This document shows positions 1 through 6,063 of a stretch of DNA of 7,129 nucleotides, one piece after another (positions within the stretch are counted from its first letter, which is position 1; the number at the start of each line of letters is the position of its first letter). The notes under the pieces were generated by a model. It made no database searches and had not been told where the DNA came from. It worked only from the letters and a program-made list of their open reading frames with translations. The DNA is from Caulobacter sp. Its GTDB lineage: Bacteria > Pseudomonadota > Alphaproteobacteria > Caulobacterales > Caulobacteraceae. The position numbers and the translations under genes are program-made. Location: assembly GCA_028291125.1 (NCBI GenBank), contig JAQGIN010000137.1, positions 1 to 7,129 on the forward strand. Direction: 5' to 3'.

Positions 1-134
1 CGGCCTTCGCGCCGGGGGTGTTCGAACGCCTGCGGCCGCTGATTCCGGCCAAGGGCAAGGTCGGACCGATCTCGATCCTCGGGCCGAACGGCGCTCATAT
101 CGAAATCGCCGGACCCCAGCCCGGGACGCTGTAG
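1..134 (+). CDS. 3' end of an unrecognised protein-coding gene (partial)
   Basis: The frame opening at base 3 runs without a stop to a TAG at 132-134, giving the last 43 residues of a protein whose start lies left of the window. The visible tail contains GVFERLRPLIPAKGKVGPI and ends GPNGAHIEIAGPQPGTL. It is moderately hydrophobic, has no membrane segment and shows no motif I can assign to a family. The codon third positions are strongly G/C, as in the confirmed genes here, which supports this frame as coding. The gene converges on the glycosyltransferase gene, with a 178-bp spacer holding a long inverted repeat. I do not recognise the function and do not propose one. Confidence 0.6.
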   Translation, partial: AFAPGVFERLRPLIPAKGKVGPISILGPNGAHIEIAGPQPGTL

Positions 135-168
135 GGCTTGGGCCTTAGGGTCTGCATCACCCCTCCGC

Positions 169-263
169 CCATCATCCCCGCGAAAGCGGGGACCCAGGCT
201 TTTTCTGAAACCCCGGCGCTTGACGATAAAACACCTGGGTCCCCGCTTTCGCGGGGATGATGG
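169..263. repeat. REPIN-like intergenic inverted repeat (30-bp perfect arms, 35-bp loop)
   Basis: Arms 169-198 and 234-263 are perfect reverse complements over 30 bp, separated by 35 bp that are less GC-rich than the arms. Each arm is itself a hairpin. In the left arm, CCCCGC (176-181) pairs with GCGGGG (186-191) around a GAAA loop, extended by T175-A192. The right arm is the mirror image at 240-257 or so. The element fills most of the spacer between the ends of two convergent genes, so transcripts from either side would form a strong stem-loop; it may act as a bidirectional terminator or 3' mRNA stabiliser. There is no adjacent T tract of the intrinsic-terminator type. Sequences of this kind recur in alphaproteobacterial intergenic regions (recall, not searched). 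No ORF here is credible. Confidence 0.85.
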
Positions 264-312
264 CGAGATGGGAGAGACGCGCGCCAGCCGCAGGGTCAGG
301 CGCCGGGATCGC

Positions 313-1239
313 CTAGAACGGCCGGCCGGTCAGCTTCCACAGCATCGGCCGACACACCGCCATCAGCAGGATGGCCGGGGCCAGCAGAACGGCCATGACG
401 TAGCGATGGGCGTTGTCGGCCCGCTTGATGAAATAGCGGGTCAGGCCGACGCCCTTGTGGAACTCGACCTTCAGAGGGTTCTCGAGGCTGGTGTGGCCCA
501 GATGGACCACCTTGGCCTTGGGCTGGAAGACCACCGCGCCGCCGGCCTGGCGGGCGCGCCAGCATAGGTCGATGTCCTCGACGTGCAGGAAATAGGCCTC
601 GTCGAAGCCGCCGAGCGCGTCGAAATCCTGCCGCCGCAGGGCGAAGCAGGCCCCGGAAATGGTCGGCACCTCGACCGGGGCGCGGGGCAGCGGCTCGTGC
701 TCGAGATGGATCTCGAACCCGGCCAGGCTGGCGTAGCGCTTGGTCATGTGGCTGAAGCTGAGCAGGGTGCTGAACGGCGTCACCTCGCCGCGACGGGCGC
801 CGCGCTGCTCGCTGCCGTCGGTGTTCATCACGCAGGCCCCGACCACGGTCGGCACCGGCCGGGCGCGGAAGGCGTTGACCAGGGCGGCCACGCAGCCGTC
901 CTGGACATTGGCGTCGGGATTGATGAACACCAGGTACTGGCCCTGGGCCGCCCTGGCGCCCAGATTGGCCGCCCGGGCGAAGCCGACATTGCCGTGGCCT
1001 TGCAGCAGGTGCACCCGCGGCTCGGTCAGGCCCAGGGCCCGCAGCATGTCGGCGTCGCGCAGTTCCGAGCCGTTGTCGACGATGACCAACTCGTCCACCA
1101 ACGACTCGTCGAGCGCGTGGCGGATGCTCTCGGCCAGCGCCGCCCCCGTCCGGAACACCACCATCACCACCGAAATGCGCGGCTGGGCCGGGCGAGCGCC
1201 GGCCGCGAAGCTGGTGAAGGAGGGGAGGATGCTGTTCAT
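313..1239 (-). CDS. Glycosyltransferase family 2 (rhamnosyltransferase-like)
   Basis: This 308-residue protein should transfer a sugar from a nucleotide-sugar donor to a cell-envelope glycan or lipid acceptor on the cytoplasmic side of the inner membrane. The GT-A fold landmarks are in order. A Rossmann-like start ISVVMVVFRT lies at about 22-31, VDNGS at 54-58 (nucleotide binding), GNVGFARAANLG at about 83-94, and the metal-binding DxD-type NPDAN at 107-111. The acceptor-side GACFA is at 196-200, GGFDE at 210-214, and the catalytic-base region EDIDLCWR at 221-228. A hydrophobic stretch at about 280-297 may anchor the C-terminus. The layout resembles WbbL-type rhamnosyltransferases, but donor and acceptor cannot be read from sequence. 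The ATG lies 6 bp after the thrS stop, so it is probably co-transcribed and is the last gene of the cluster. No strong Shine-Dalgarno sequence is seen; the nearest candidate, GAGG, lies inside the thrS end. Confidence 0.9.
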   Translation of the reverse strand: MNSILPSFTSFAAGARPAQPRISVVMVVFRTGAALAESIRHALDESLVDELVIVDNGSELRDADMLRALGLTEPRVHLLQGHGNVGFARAANLGARAAQGQYLVFINPDANVQDGCVAALVNAFRARPVPTVVGACVMNTDGSEQRGARRGEVTPFSTLLSFSHMTKRYASLAGFEIHLEHEPLPRAPVEVPTISGACFALRRQDFDALGGFDEAYFLHVEDIDLCWRARQAGGAVVFQPKAKVVHLGHTSLENPLKVEFHKGVGLTRYFIKRADNAHRYVMAVLLAPAILLMAVCRPMLWKLTGRPF

Positions 1240-1245
1240 AGGGCG

Positions 1246-3219
1246 TCAGCCAACCTCGACGGTGGCCGCGACGGTCCGGGCGCGGGCGAGGTCGGGCGGT
1301 GTGGCCTCGGCCGCGAGCGCGCGAACCGCCTCGTCCAACGACAGGATGGTCTGGCCCTCGCCGCCCAATCGCCGCAACGCCACCTCACCGGTTTCCGCTT
1401 CCTTACGTCCGACCACTGCGATCACTGGCACCTTGGCGAGGCTGTGCTCGCGAATCTTGTAGTTAATCTTCTCGTTGCGCAGGTCCACCTCGGCGCGGAT
1501 GCCCATCGAAGTCAACTGCCGCGCGACCTTGCGCCCGTAGTCGTCGGCGTCGGAGGTGATCGTCGCGACCACGACCTGGACCGGCGCCAGCCAAAGCGGC
1601 AGATGTCCCGCGAAGTTTTCCAACAGAATGCCGATAAACCGTTCGAACGACCCAAGAATCGCCCGGTGCAGCAGCACTGGGCGTTTCTTGCCACCGTCTT
1701 CGGAAACGTATTCCGCGTCCAGGCGTTCCGGCAGCACGAAATCGAGCTGCAGCGTGCCGCATTGCCAGACCCGGCCGATGGCGTCCTTCAGCGAGAACTC
1801 CAGTTTCGGGCCGTAGAAGGCGCCCTCGCCCGGATTGAGCGTCAAGGTCTCGCCGGCCGCCTCGGCGGCCGTGGCCAGGGCGTGCTCGGCCTTGTCCCAC
1901 ACCGCGTCCTCGCCGGCCCGCATGTCGGGGCGGGTGGAGAACTTCACGTCGTGCAGCGACATGCCCAGGTCGTCATAGACGCTGCGCAACAGCTCGATGA
2001 ACTTGGCGCTTTCCTCGGTGACCTGCTCCTCGCGGCAGAAGATGTGGGCGTCGTCCTGGGTGAAGGCCCGCACCCGCATGATGCCGTGCATCGCCCCCGA
2101 CGGCTCGTAGCGGTGGCAGGCGCCGAACTCGGCCATGCGCAGCGGCAGCTCGCGATACGACTTCTGGCCGACATTGAAGATCTGGATGTGGCCGGGGCAG
2201 TTCATCGGCTTGACGGCCAGGACCTCGCCCTCGGCGCTTTCGCACATGAACATGGCGTGGCCGAACTTGTCGGCGTGGCCCGAGCGCTCCCACAGGCTGC
2301 GATCGAGGATCTGCGGGGTCTTGACCTCCTGGTAGCCGGCGGCGTCGAGCCGGCGGCGCATATAGTCCTCGAGCGCCCGGTACAGGGTCCAGCCCTTGGG
2401 GTGCCAGAACACCATGCCCTTGCCCTCTTCCTGCAGGTGGAAGAGGTCCATGGTGCGGCCCAGCTTGCGGTGGTCGCGCTTCTCGGCCTCCTCCAGCCGC
2501 TTCAGATAGGCCTCGAGGTCGGCCTCGCTCGACCAGGCCGTGCCGTAAATGCGCTGCAGCTGGGCGTTGTTCTGGTCGCCGCGCCAATAGGCGCCGGCCA
2601 GCTTGGTCAGCTTGAAGGCCTTGCCCACCGCCTTGGTCGAGGGCAGGTGCGGCCCGCGGCACAGGTCCTTCCAGGTATCACCCTGGTGATAGACGGTGAT
2701 GGTGTCGCCGGCCGGCAGATCGCGGATGATCTGGGCCTTGTAGGTCTCGCCCTTGGCCTCGAAATCGGCGATCGCCGCGTCGCGGTTCACTTCCTCGCGG
2801 CGGATCGTCTCGTCGCGATCGACGATCTGGCGCATCCGCTCCTCGATCTTCGGCAGGTCGTCGAGGCTGAACGGCTCGTCGCGGGCGAAGTCGTAATAGA
2901 AGCCGTCCTCGACATTGGGGCCGATGGTCACCTGGGTGCCGGGGAACAGCTCCTGCACCGCCTGGGCCAGGACGTGGGCGGTGTCGTGGCGAATCACCTC
3001 CAGCACGTCGGGGGCTTCGCGGGTGACGATCTCGATCTTGCCGCCGCCGGCCAGCAGGTCGGGGGTCAGCGGCCGGTCGAGGTCGAGCAGCACGCCGTCG
3101 ATCTTGATCAGCAGCGCTTTCTTCTCGAGCGATTTGGAGATCGCCGCGGCCACGTCGCGGCCGCTCGACCCGTCGGGATATTGGCGGGCGGAGCCGTCGG
3201 GGAAAATCAGGTCGATCAT
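1246..3219 (-). CDS. thrS: Threonyl-tRNA synthetase
   Basis: A 657-residue class II aminoacyl-tRNA synthetase that charges tRNA-Thr with threonine in the cytoplasm; its size is near the usual bacterial length of about 640. The N-terminal TGS domain covers roughly 1-65. The editing domain that removes mischarged serine follows, with HDTAH at 78-82 and CRGPH at 187-191. The catalytic core starts at about 255. The zinc ligands that select threonine are Cys341 (in NCPGH, 340-344), His392 and His518, and motif 2 lies around CHRYEPSGAMHG (368-379). The anticodon-binding domain covers about 545-640. All key residues are present and it should be active. Its ATG overlaps the yidD stop by 4 bp (ATGA), which suggests translational coupling and fixes the start. 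E. coli thrS controls its own translation through a leader; no room for such a leader exists here, because yidD abuts directly. Confidence 0.98.
   Translation of the reverse strand: MIDLIFPDGSARQYPDGSSGRDVAAAISKSLEKKALLIKIDGVLLDLDRPLTPDLLAGGGKIEIVTREAPDVLEVIRHDTAHVLAQAVQELFPGTQVTIGPNVEDGFYYDFARDEPFSLDDLPKIEERMRQIVDRDETIRREEVNRDAAIADFEAKGETYKAQIIRDLPAGDTITVYHQGDTWKDLCRGPHLPSTKAVGKAFKLTKLAGAYWRGDQNNAQLQRIYGTAWSSEADLEAYLKRLEEAEKRDHRKLGRTMDLFHLQEEGKGMVFWHPKGWTLYRALEDYMRRRLDAAGYQEVKTPQILDRSLWERSGHADKFGHAMFMCESAEGEVLAVKPMNCPGHIQIFNVGQKSYRELPLRMAEFGACHRYEPSGAMHGIMRVRAFTQDDAHIFCREEQVTEESAKFIELLRSVYDDLGMSLHDVKFSTRPDMRAGEDAVWDKAEHALATAAEAAGETLTLNPGEGAFYGPKLEFSLKDAIGRVWQCGTLQLDFVLPERLDAEYVSEDGGKKRPVLLHRAILGSFERFIGILLENFAGHLPLWLAPVQVVVATITSDADDYGRKVARQLTSMGIRAEVDLRNEKINYKIREHSLAKVPVIAVVGRKEAETGEVALRRLGGEGQTILSLDEAVRALAAEATPPDLARARTVAATVEVG
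3216..3219 (-). other. ATGA stop/start overlap between yidD and thrS
   Basis: Read on the minus strand, ATGA holds both the thrS ATG (3219-3217) and the yidD TGA (3218-3216). Ribosomes finishing yidD can restart directly on thrS, so synthetase output is probably tied to yidD translation. This also explains the lack of an independent thrS leader. Confidence 0.9.
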
Positions 3220-3476
3220 TCTTCACATTTCCACTTGCGCGGCGCGGCGCGAGTCGGAGGGGGTGGAGGATCGTATCCCCAGCCTCCAAACGGATTGCAT
3301 CGGCAAATCCGTCGCAGCGCCAGCCAGGACCCCGGAAGGAGTCCATGTTCCTTGAGCGCCTGCGCCGCGTATTCCGAACAGGTCGGCGAAAAGCGGCACT
3401 GACGCCCGATCAGGGGCGAGAGCGTCAACTTGTAGGCCCTCAGGCCTAGGTCGACGGTGCGTTCAAAAAAGGTCAT
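3216..3476 (-). CDS. yidD: Membrane protein insertion efficiency factor YidD
   Basis: This 86-residue protein belongs to the YidD family (UPF0161). It is a small peripheral inner-membrane protein that assists YidC-dependent insertion of membrane proteins. The family signature is complete. An amphipathic N-terminal helix covers about 1-25, with LTLSPLIG at 17-24. CRFSPTCSEYA at 27-37 is followed by RRICRCNP at 55-62 and GGWGYDP at 64-70. Length is typical. After the conserved block comes a short proline run (70-74) and a charged tail. The start ATG at 3476 gives the normal N-terminus, but no clear Shine-Dalgarno sequence precedes it. It lies 55 bp after the Fe-S scaffold gene and overlaps thrS by 4 bp. 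YidD often sits by rnpA and yidC in other bacteria; in alphaproteobacteria a position near thrS is, from recall, common. Confidence 0.96.
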   Translation of the reverse strand: MTFFERTVDLGLRAYKLTLSPLIGRQCRFSPTCSEYAAQALKEHGLLPGSWLALRRICRCNPFGGWGYDPPPPPTRAAPRKWKCEE

Positions 3477-3496
3477 GCCGGCGGGCGACGCTCGAA

Positions 3497-3521
3497 TTTC
3501 GGGCCCTTATGACACCCGAAA
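3497..3521. other. Hairpin in the spacer upstream of yidD
   Basis: TTTCGGG (3497-3503) and CCCGAAA (3515-3521) form a 7-bp perfect stem with an 11-base loop. This lies in the only sizeable gap (3477-3531) inside the minus-strand cluster. In the minus-strand transcript the stem is preceded, not followed, by a T run, so it does not look like a standard intrinsic terminator. It could be an mRNA processing or partial termination point, or chance. Confidence 0.35.
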
Positions 3522-3531
3522 AACGAACGGA

Positions 3532-3996
3532 TCAAGCCGCTCCGGCGCGGCTAGTTCGAGCTTGCGCCAGGGTGGTGGCCAGGGTGACAGCCTCGACCGC
3601 GGCTTCGAACGCCAGCAGCGTCGAAGCGTGGCGGGCGGGATAGGCTTTGACCGGCTGCAGCACGGCGAGCTCCGAGAAGCGGCCCGCGGGGGGCGAACCG
3701 TCGGCCTTCAGCATAGCCCGCAAGGCGTCTCGGGCCAACTCGATCTCTTTCAGGTCGGCCCCGATGACCTGGGCGCCGAGGATGGCGGCCGCGGCCTGGC
3801 CCAGGGCGCAGGCGGCGACCTCCTGGGCGAAGTCGGCGACGCGGCCGTCGTCGGACACCGTCACGTCGACGACGATCCTGCTGCCGCACAGCTTGGCGAT
3901 CTTCTCGGAACTGGCGTCCGGCGCTGCCAGACGCCCGGCGCGCGGCAGGTTGGCGGCCAGTCCCAGGATCTTGCCGGAATAGAGGTCGTCGATCAT
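3532..3996 (-). CDS. IscU/NifU-N-like iron-sulfur cluster assembly scaffold protein
   Basis: This 154-residue protein belongs to the NifU N-terminal/IscU-like family, whose members hold nascent Fe-S clusters before transfer to apoproteins. Landmarks are LYSGKILGLAANLPR (5-19), LCGSR with Cys37 (36-40), VAACALGQAAA with Cys63 (60-70), and RHASTLLAFEA (122-132). Canonical IscU binds clusters with three cysteines plus Asp39 and His105. Here the residue after His123 is Ala124 instead of the third cysteine, and Ser39 stands where the Asp is expected. This agrees with an alphaproteobacterial subgroup I recall as annotated only 'Fe-S cluster assembly scaffold', so its exact role is uncertain. I chose the ATG at 3996 because homologous sequence begins at MIDDLYSGKI; an in-frame start at 4116 would add 40 unrelated residues lying over the neighbouring gene. 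The gap to that gene is 5 bp, with AAGG just before the start. Confidence 0.9.
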   Translation of the reverse strand: MIDDLYSGKILGLAANLPRAGRLAAPDASSEKIAKLCGSRIVVDVTVSDDGRVADFAQEVAACALGQAAAAILGAQVIGADLKEIELARDALRAMLKADGSPPAGRFSELAVLQPVKAYPARHASTLLAFEAAVEAVTLATTLAQARTSRAGAA

Positions 3997-4001
3997 GAGC
4001 C

Positions 4002-4463
4002 TTAGGTGGCGCTCCCCTGGCGCGCTTTCCAGAGGGCCTCGGCGCGATCGCGCACCGCCTCGCCCATGGCCGTGAAGCCTTCGCGCAGGGCGCGGCGGGT
4101 CTTCACGGGGATCCACCGCACCAGCAGGCCGGCGAACAGCTCGCCATTGGAGAAGGTGCAGTTGTTGGGGCCCAGGCTCTCGATCTCCAGATAGCGGATG
4201 GCGGTGACGAAGCCGCGCTTCTGGGTGGTCTGCCAGTGCAGCTGCTCATAGGGCACCCAGTCGCGGACCACCGGGGTGATGGTCTGGACCGGCTGGCCGG
4301 GGATGGCGATGTCGACGGTCAGGGTCGAGCCGATGCGCAGATCGCCGACCATCTTCGGATGGAACGGGTTCCACGCTTCCCAGCTGGGGAAGTCGGAGAC
4401 GACCTCCCAAACGATCTCGGCCGGAGCCTGGACGCCGATACGATGTTCGACAGCGCGTTTCAT
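4002..4463 (-). CDS. SRPBCC (START-like/polyketide-cyclase-type) domain protein
   Basis: A 153-residue protein forming a single SRPBCC helix-grip domain, a fold with a deep hydrophobic pocket for lipids or other small ligands. The N-terminus starts a strand (about 3-10), then the helical APAEIVWEVVSDF (13-25). The frequent family signature WEAWNPFHPK follows at 28-37. A run of strands (about 44-110, including LHWQTTQKRGF) leads to a long amphipathic C-terminal helix at about 121-147. There is no signal peptide, so it should be cytoplasmic. The ligand and any enzymatic activity cannot be read from sequence. It sits 6 bp after cysS and 5 bp before the Fe-S scaffold gene, clearly in one transcription unit. 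The ATG at 4463 fits the domain start exactly. SRPBCC proteins of this size are often annotated as polyketide cyclase/dehydratase, a label that should not be taken as a function. Confidence 0.88.
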   Translation of the reverse strand: MKRAVEHRIGVQAPAEIVWEVVSDFPSWEAWNPFHPKMVGDLRIGSTLTVDIAIPGQPVQTITPVVRDWVPYEQLHWQTTQKRGFVTAIRYLEIESLGPNNCTFSNGELFAGLLVRWIPVKTRRALREGFTAMGEAVRDRAEALWKARQGSAT

Positions 4464-4469
4464 GGCGGC

Positions 4470-5861
4470 CTAGTCCTTCATGCGCCAGGTGGCCCCGGCC
4501 GGGCCGTCCATCACCACCACGCCCAGGGCGTCGATCTCGGCGCGGATGGCGTCGGCGGCGGTCCAGTCCTTGGCCTGACGGGCGGCGATCCGGCGAGCCA
4601 GCAGGTCCTCGACCTTGGCCTTCAGATCATCGTCGGCGTCGCCCTCGAACCAGGCGTCGGGATCGGCCTGCAGGAAGCCCAGCAGCGCCCCGGCGGCCAG
4701 CAGCCGCGACTTGTTGGCGGCGATGGCGGTCTCGTCGCCGGCGGTGACCGCCCGCTCGATGGCGCTGGACAGCTCGAAGAAGCCCGAGGTCGCCAGCGGG
4801 GTGTTGAGGTCGTCGGACAGGGCGGCCAGCACGTCGACCGGGCCCTCGACGTCGATCGCCGCGGGAATGGTCTTGGCGCGGCGCAGGGCCCCGTACAGCC
4901 GGTCCAGGGCCTTGCGGCTCTGGTCCAGCAGGTCCGGCGTCCAGTCCAGCGGCTGGCGGTAGTGGGCGCTGAGCAGGGCCCAGCGGATCACCTCGCCGGG
5001 CGTGGTTTGCAGCAGCTCGTGCGGCACGATGACATTGCCCAGGCTCTTGGACATCTTCTCGCCGCTCATGTCCAAGAAGCCGTTGTGCAGCCAGTAGCTC
5101 GCCAATTTCGGCGTGCCGTGGGCGCAGCGGCTCTGGGCCAGCTCGTTCTCGTGGTGCGGGAAGGTCAGGTCGATGCCGCCGGCATGGATGTCGATCGTCT
5201 CGCCCAATTGCTTGTCGATCATCGCCGAGCATTCGATGTGCCAGCCGGGCCGGCCGGGGCCGAACGGGCTGTCCCACACCGGCTCGCCCGGTTTGGACGG
5301 CTTCCACAGCACGAAGTCGGCGGGGTGGCGCTTGTAGGGCGCGACCTCGACCCGGGCTCCGGCGATCATCTCGTCGAGGTCTCGGCCCGACAGCTGGCCG
5401 TAGTCGGGGAAGGCCTGGGTGTCGAACAGCACATGGCCCTCGGCGGCGTAGGCCGAGCCCTTGGCGATCAGTTGCTCGATCATGGCGACGATCGGGCCCA
5501 TGTGCTCGGTGGCCTTGGGCTCCAGGGTCGGGCGCAGGGCCAGCAGGCCGTCGGCGTCGGCGTGATAGGCGGCCAGGTAGCGGTCGGTGATCACCGAGAT
5601 GTCGACGCCCTCGGCGGTGGCCTTGGCGTTGATCTTGTCGTCGACGTCGGTGACGTTGCGGGCGTAGATCACCGCCTCGGGGCCGTAGATCGAGCGCAGC
5701 ACCCTAAACAGCACGTCGAACACCACCACCGGCCGGAAATTGCCGATATGGGCGAAGCCGTAGACCGTCGGCCCGCAGACATACATCGTCACCCGCGACG
5801 GATCGGCGGGAACGAAGGCGCGCTTCTCGCGGGCCATGGTGTCGTACAGCTTGAGGGTCAT
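4470..5861 (-). CDS. cysS: Cysteinyl-tRNA synthetase
   Basis: A 463-residue class I aminoacyl-tRNA synthetase that charges tRNA-Cys in the cytoplasm; its length matches the E. coli enzyme (461). The Rossmann-fold HIGH motif appears as HIGN (38-41), just after YVCGPTVY (27-34). The KMSKS loop is at 269-273. The four zinc ligands that recognise cysteine thiol are Cys29, Cys211 (in HIECS), His236 and Glu240 (in FPHHENE). The DALR-type helical domain follows at about 310-400, then the C-terminal anticodon region, ending GATWRMKD. All catalytic residues are present. It is the first gene of the minus-strand cluster, divergent from folE across 202 bp. The ATG at 5861 gives the standard MTLKLYDT start; a recognisable Shine-Dalgarno sequence is lacking. 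Its neighbour two genes down is an Fe-S scaffold, so cysteine charging and cysteine-derived sulfur use share a transcript; whether this matters is inference. Confidence 0.98.
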   Translation of the reverse strand: MTLKLYDTMAREKRAFVPADPSRVTMYVCGPTVYGFAHIGNFRPVVVFDVLFRVLRSIYGPEAVIYARNVTDVDDKINAKATAEGVDISVITDRYLAAYHADADGLLALRPTLEPKATEHMGPIVAMIEQLIAKGSAYAAEGHVLFDTQAFPDYGQLSGRDLDEMIAGARVEVAPYKRHPADFVLWKPSKPGEPVWDSPFGPGRPGWHIECSAMIDKQLGETIDIHAGGIDLTFPHHENELAQSRCAHGTPKLASYWLHNGFLDMSGEKMSKSLGNVIVPHELLQTTPGEVIRWALLSAHYRQPLDWTPDLLDQSRKALDRLYGALRRAKTIPAAIDVEGPVDVLAALSDDLNTPLATSGFFELSSAIERAVTAGDETAIAANKSRLLAAGALLGFLQADPDAWFEGDADDDLKAKVEDLLARRIAARQAKDWTAADAIRAEIDALGVVVMDGPAGATWRMKD

Positions 5862-6063
5862 GAAGGGTCGGCGGCCTGACGCAAGGTGAGGGTTGTCGGG
5901 ATCGGTGAGGGTCCCATATAGCTATAGGATACGGATCGGGCCATGCCTTGCGGCGGGTCCGTCGGGCGAGTTCCGGCCGTATGGACGAAAAGGGTGGCAC
6001 GCGTCATTCCGGAACGACCGTCGTTCCGGCGCAACTCAGCCCTTGGAAAGACCTCTCCCGCAC
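5862..6063. promoter_or_regulatory. Divergent cysS/folE promoter region with AT-rich palindrome
   Basis: This 202-bp spacer must drive both the cysS cluster (leftward) and folE (rightward). Its one AT-rich patch, 5916-5930, contains the 10-bp palindrome TATAGCTATA (5917-5926). On the minus strand the patch reads GCTATATG, close to the GCTANAWC form of the Caulobacter housekeeping -10 element. On the plus strand it reads GCTATAGG. A convincing -35 (TTGAC-like) at the right distance is not visible for either direction; TTGTCG at 5893-5898 is the closest on the plus strand. Because the palindrome is symmetric, both promoters may share it. Transcription starts are not determined. Confidence 0.4.
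6009..6029. promoter_or_regulatory. 9-bp dyad / hairpin in the folE leader
   Basis: CCGGAACGA (6009-6017) and TCGTTCCGG (6021-6029) are perfect reverse complements around a 3-base CCG loop, 34 bp before the folE ATG. It could be an operator on DNA or a hairpin in the folE mRNA leader. It has no following T tract, so it is not an intrinsic terminator. A GTCATTCC string just before and into it (6003-6010) also starts the arm of the repeat at 6744, so it may instead be a remnant of that type of intergenic repeat. Confidence 0.5.

Noticed and set aside
169..263. A CRISPR-like or tandem-repeat reading of the repeated CCCCGC units.
   Set aside because: There are only two units, in inverted and not direct orientation, with no spacers, further copies or cas genes nearby.
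220..567. A 115-residue plus-strand frame starting inside the first inverted repeat.
   Set aside because: It runs from the repeat into the antisense of the glycosyltransferase gene; the translation is mostly R, G, H and D and has no domain.
583..3402. A 939-residue open frame on the plus strand, opposite thrS and part of the glycosyltransferase gene.
   Set aside because: It lies antisense to two genes with complete family motifs. Its translation is a low-complexity mix rich in G, A, H, Q and R with no domain. Long open antisense frames are expected in GC-rich DNA where the real gene has G/C third positions.
3997..4116. A 40-residue N-terminal extension of the Fe-S scaffold protein from a start at 4116.
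   Set aside because: The extension overlaps the SRPBCC gene in another frame and is arginine- and proline-rich; family similarity begins at MIDDLYSGKI.
4236..5879. A 547-residue open frame on the plus strand opposite cysS.
   Set aside because: The same shadow effect: it is antisense to a gene with full HIGN/KMSKS and zinc motifs, and its translation has compositional bias and no recognisable domain.
5893..6063. An N-terminal extension of FolE by 57 residues from a TTG at 5893.
   Set aside because: The added sequence resembles no part of FolE and covers the likely promoter and the leader hairpin; the ATG at 6064 gives a normal-length enzyme.
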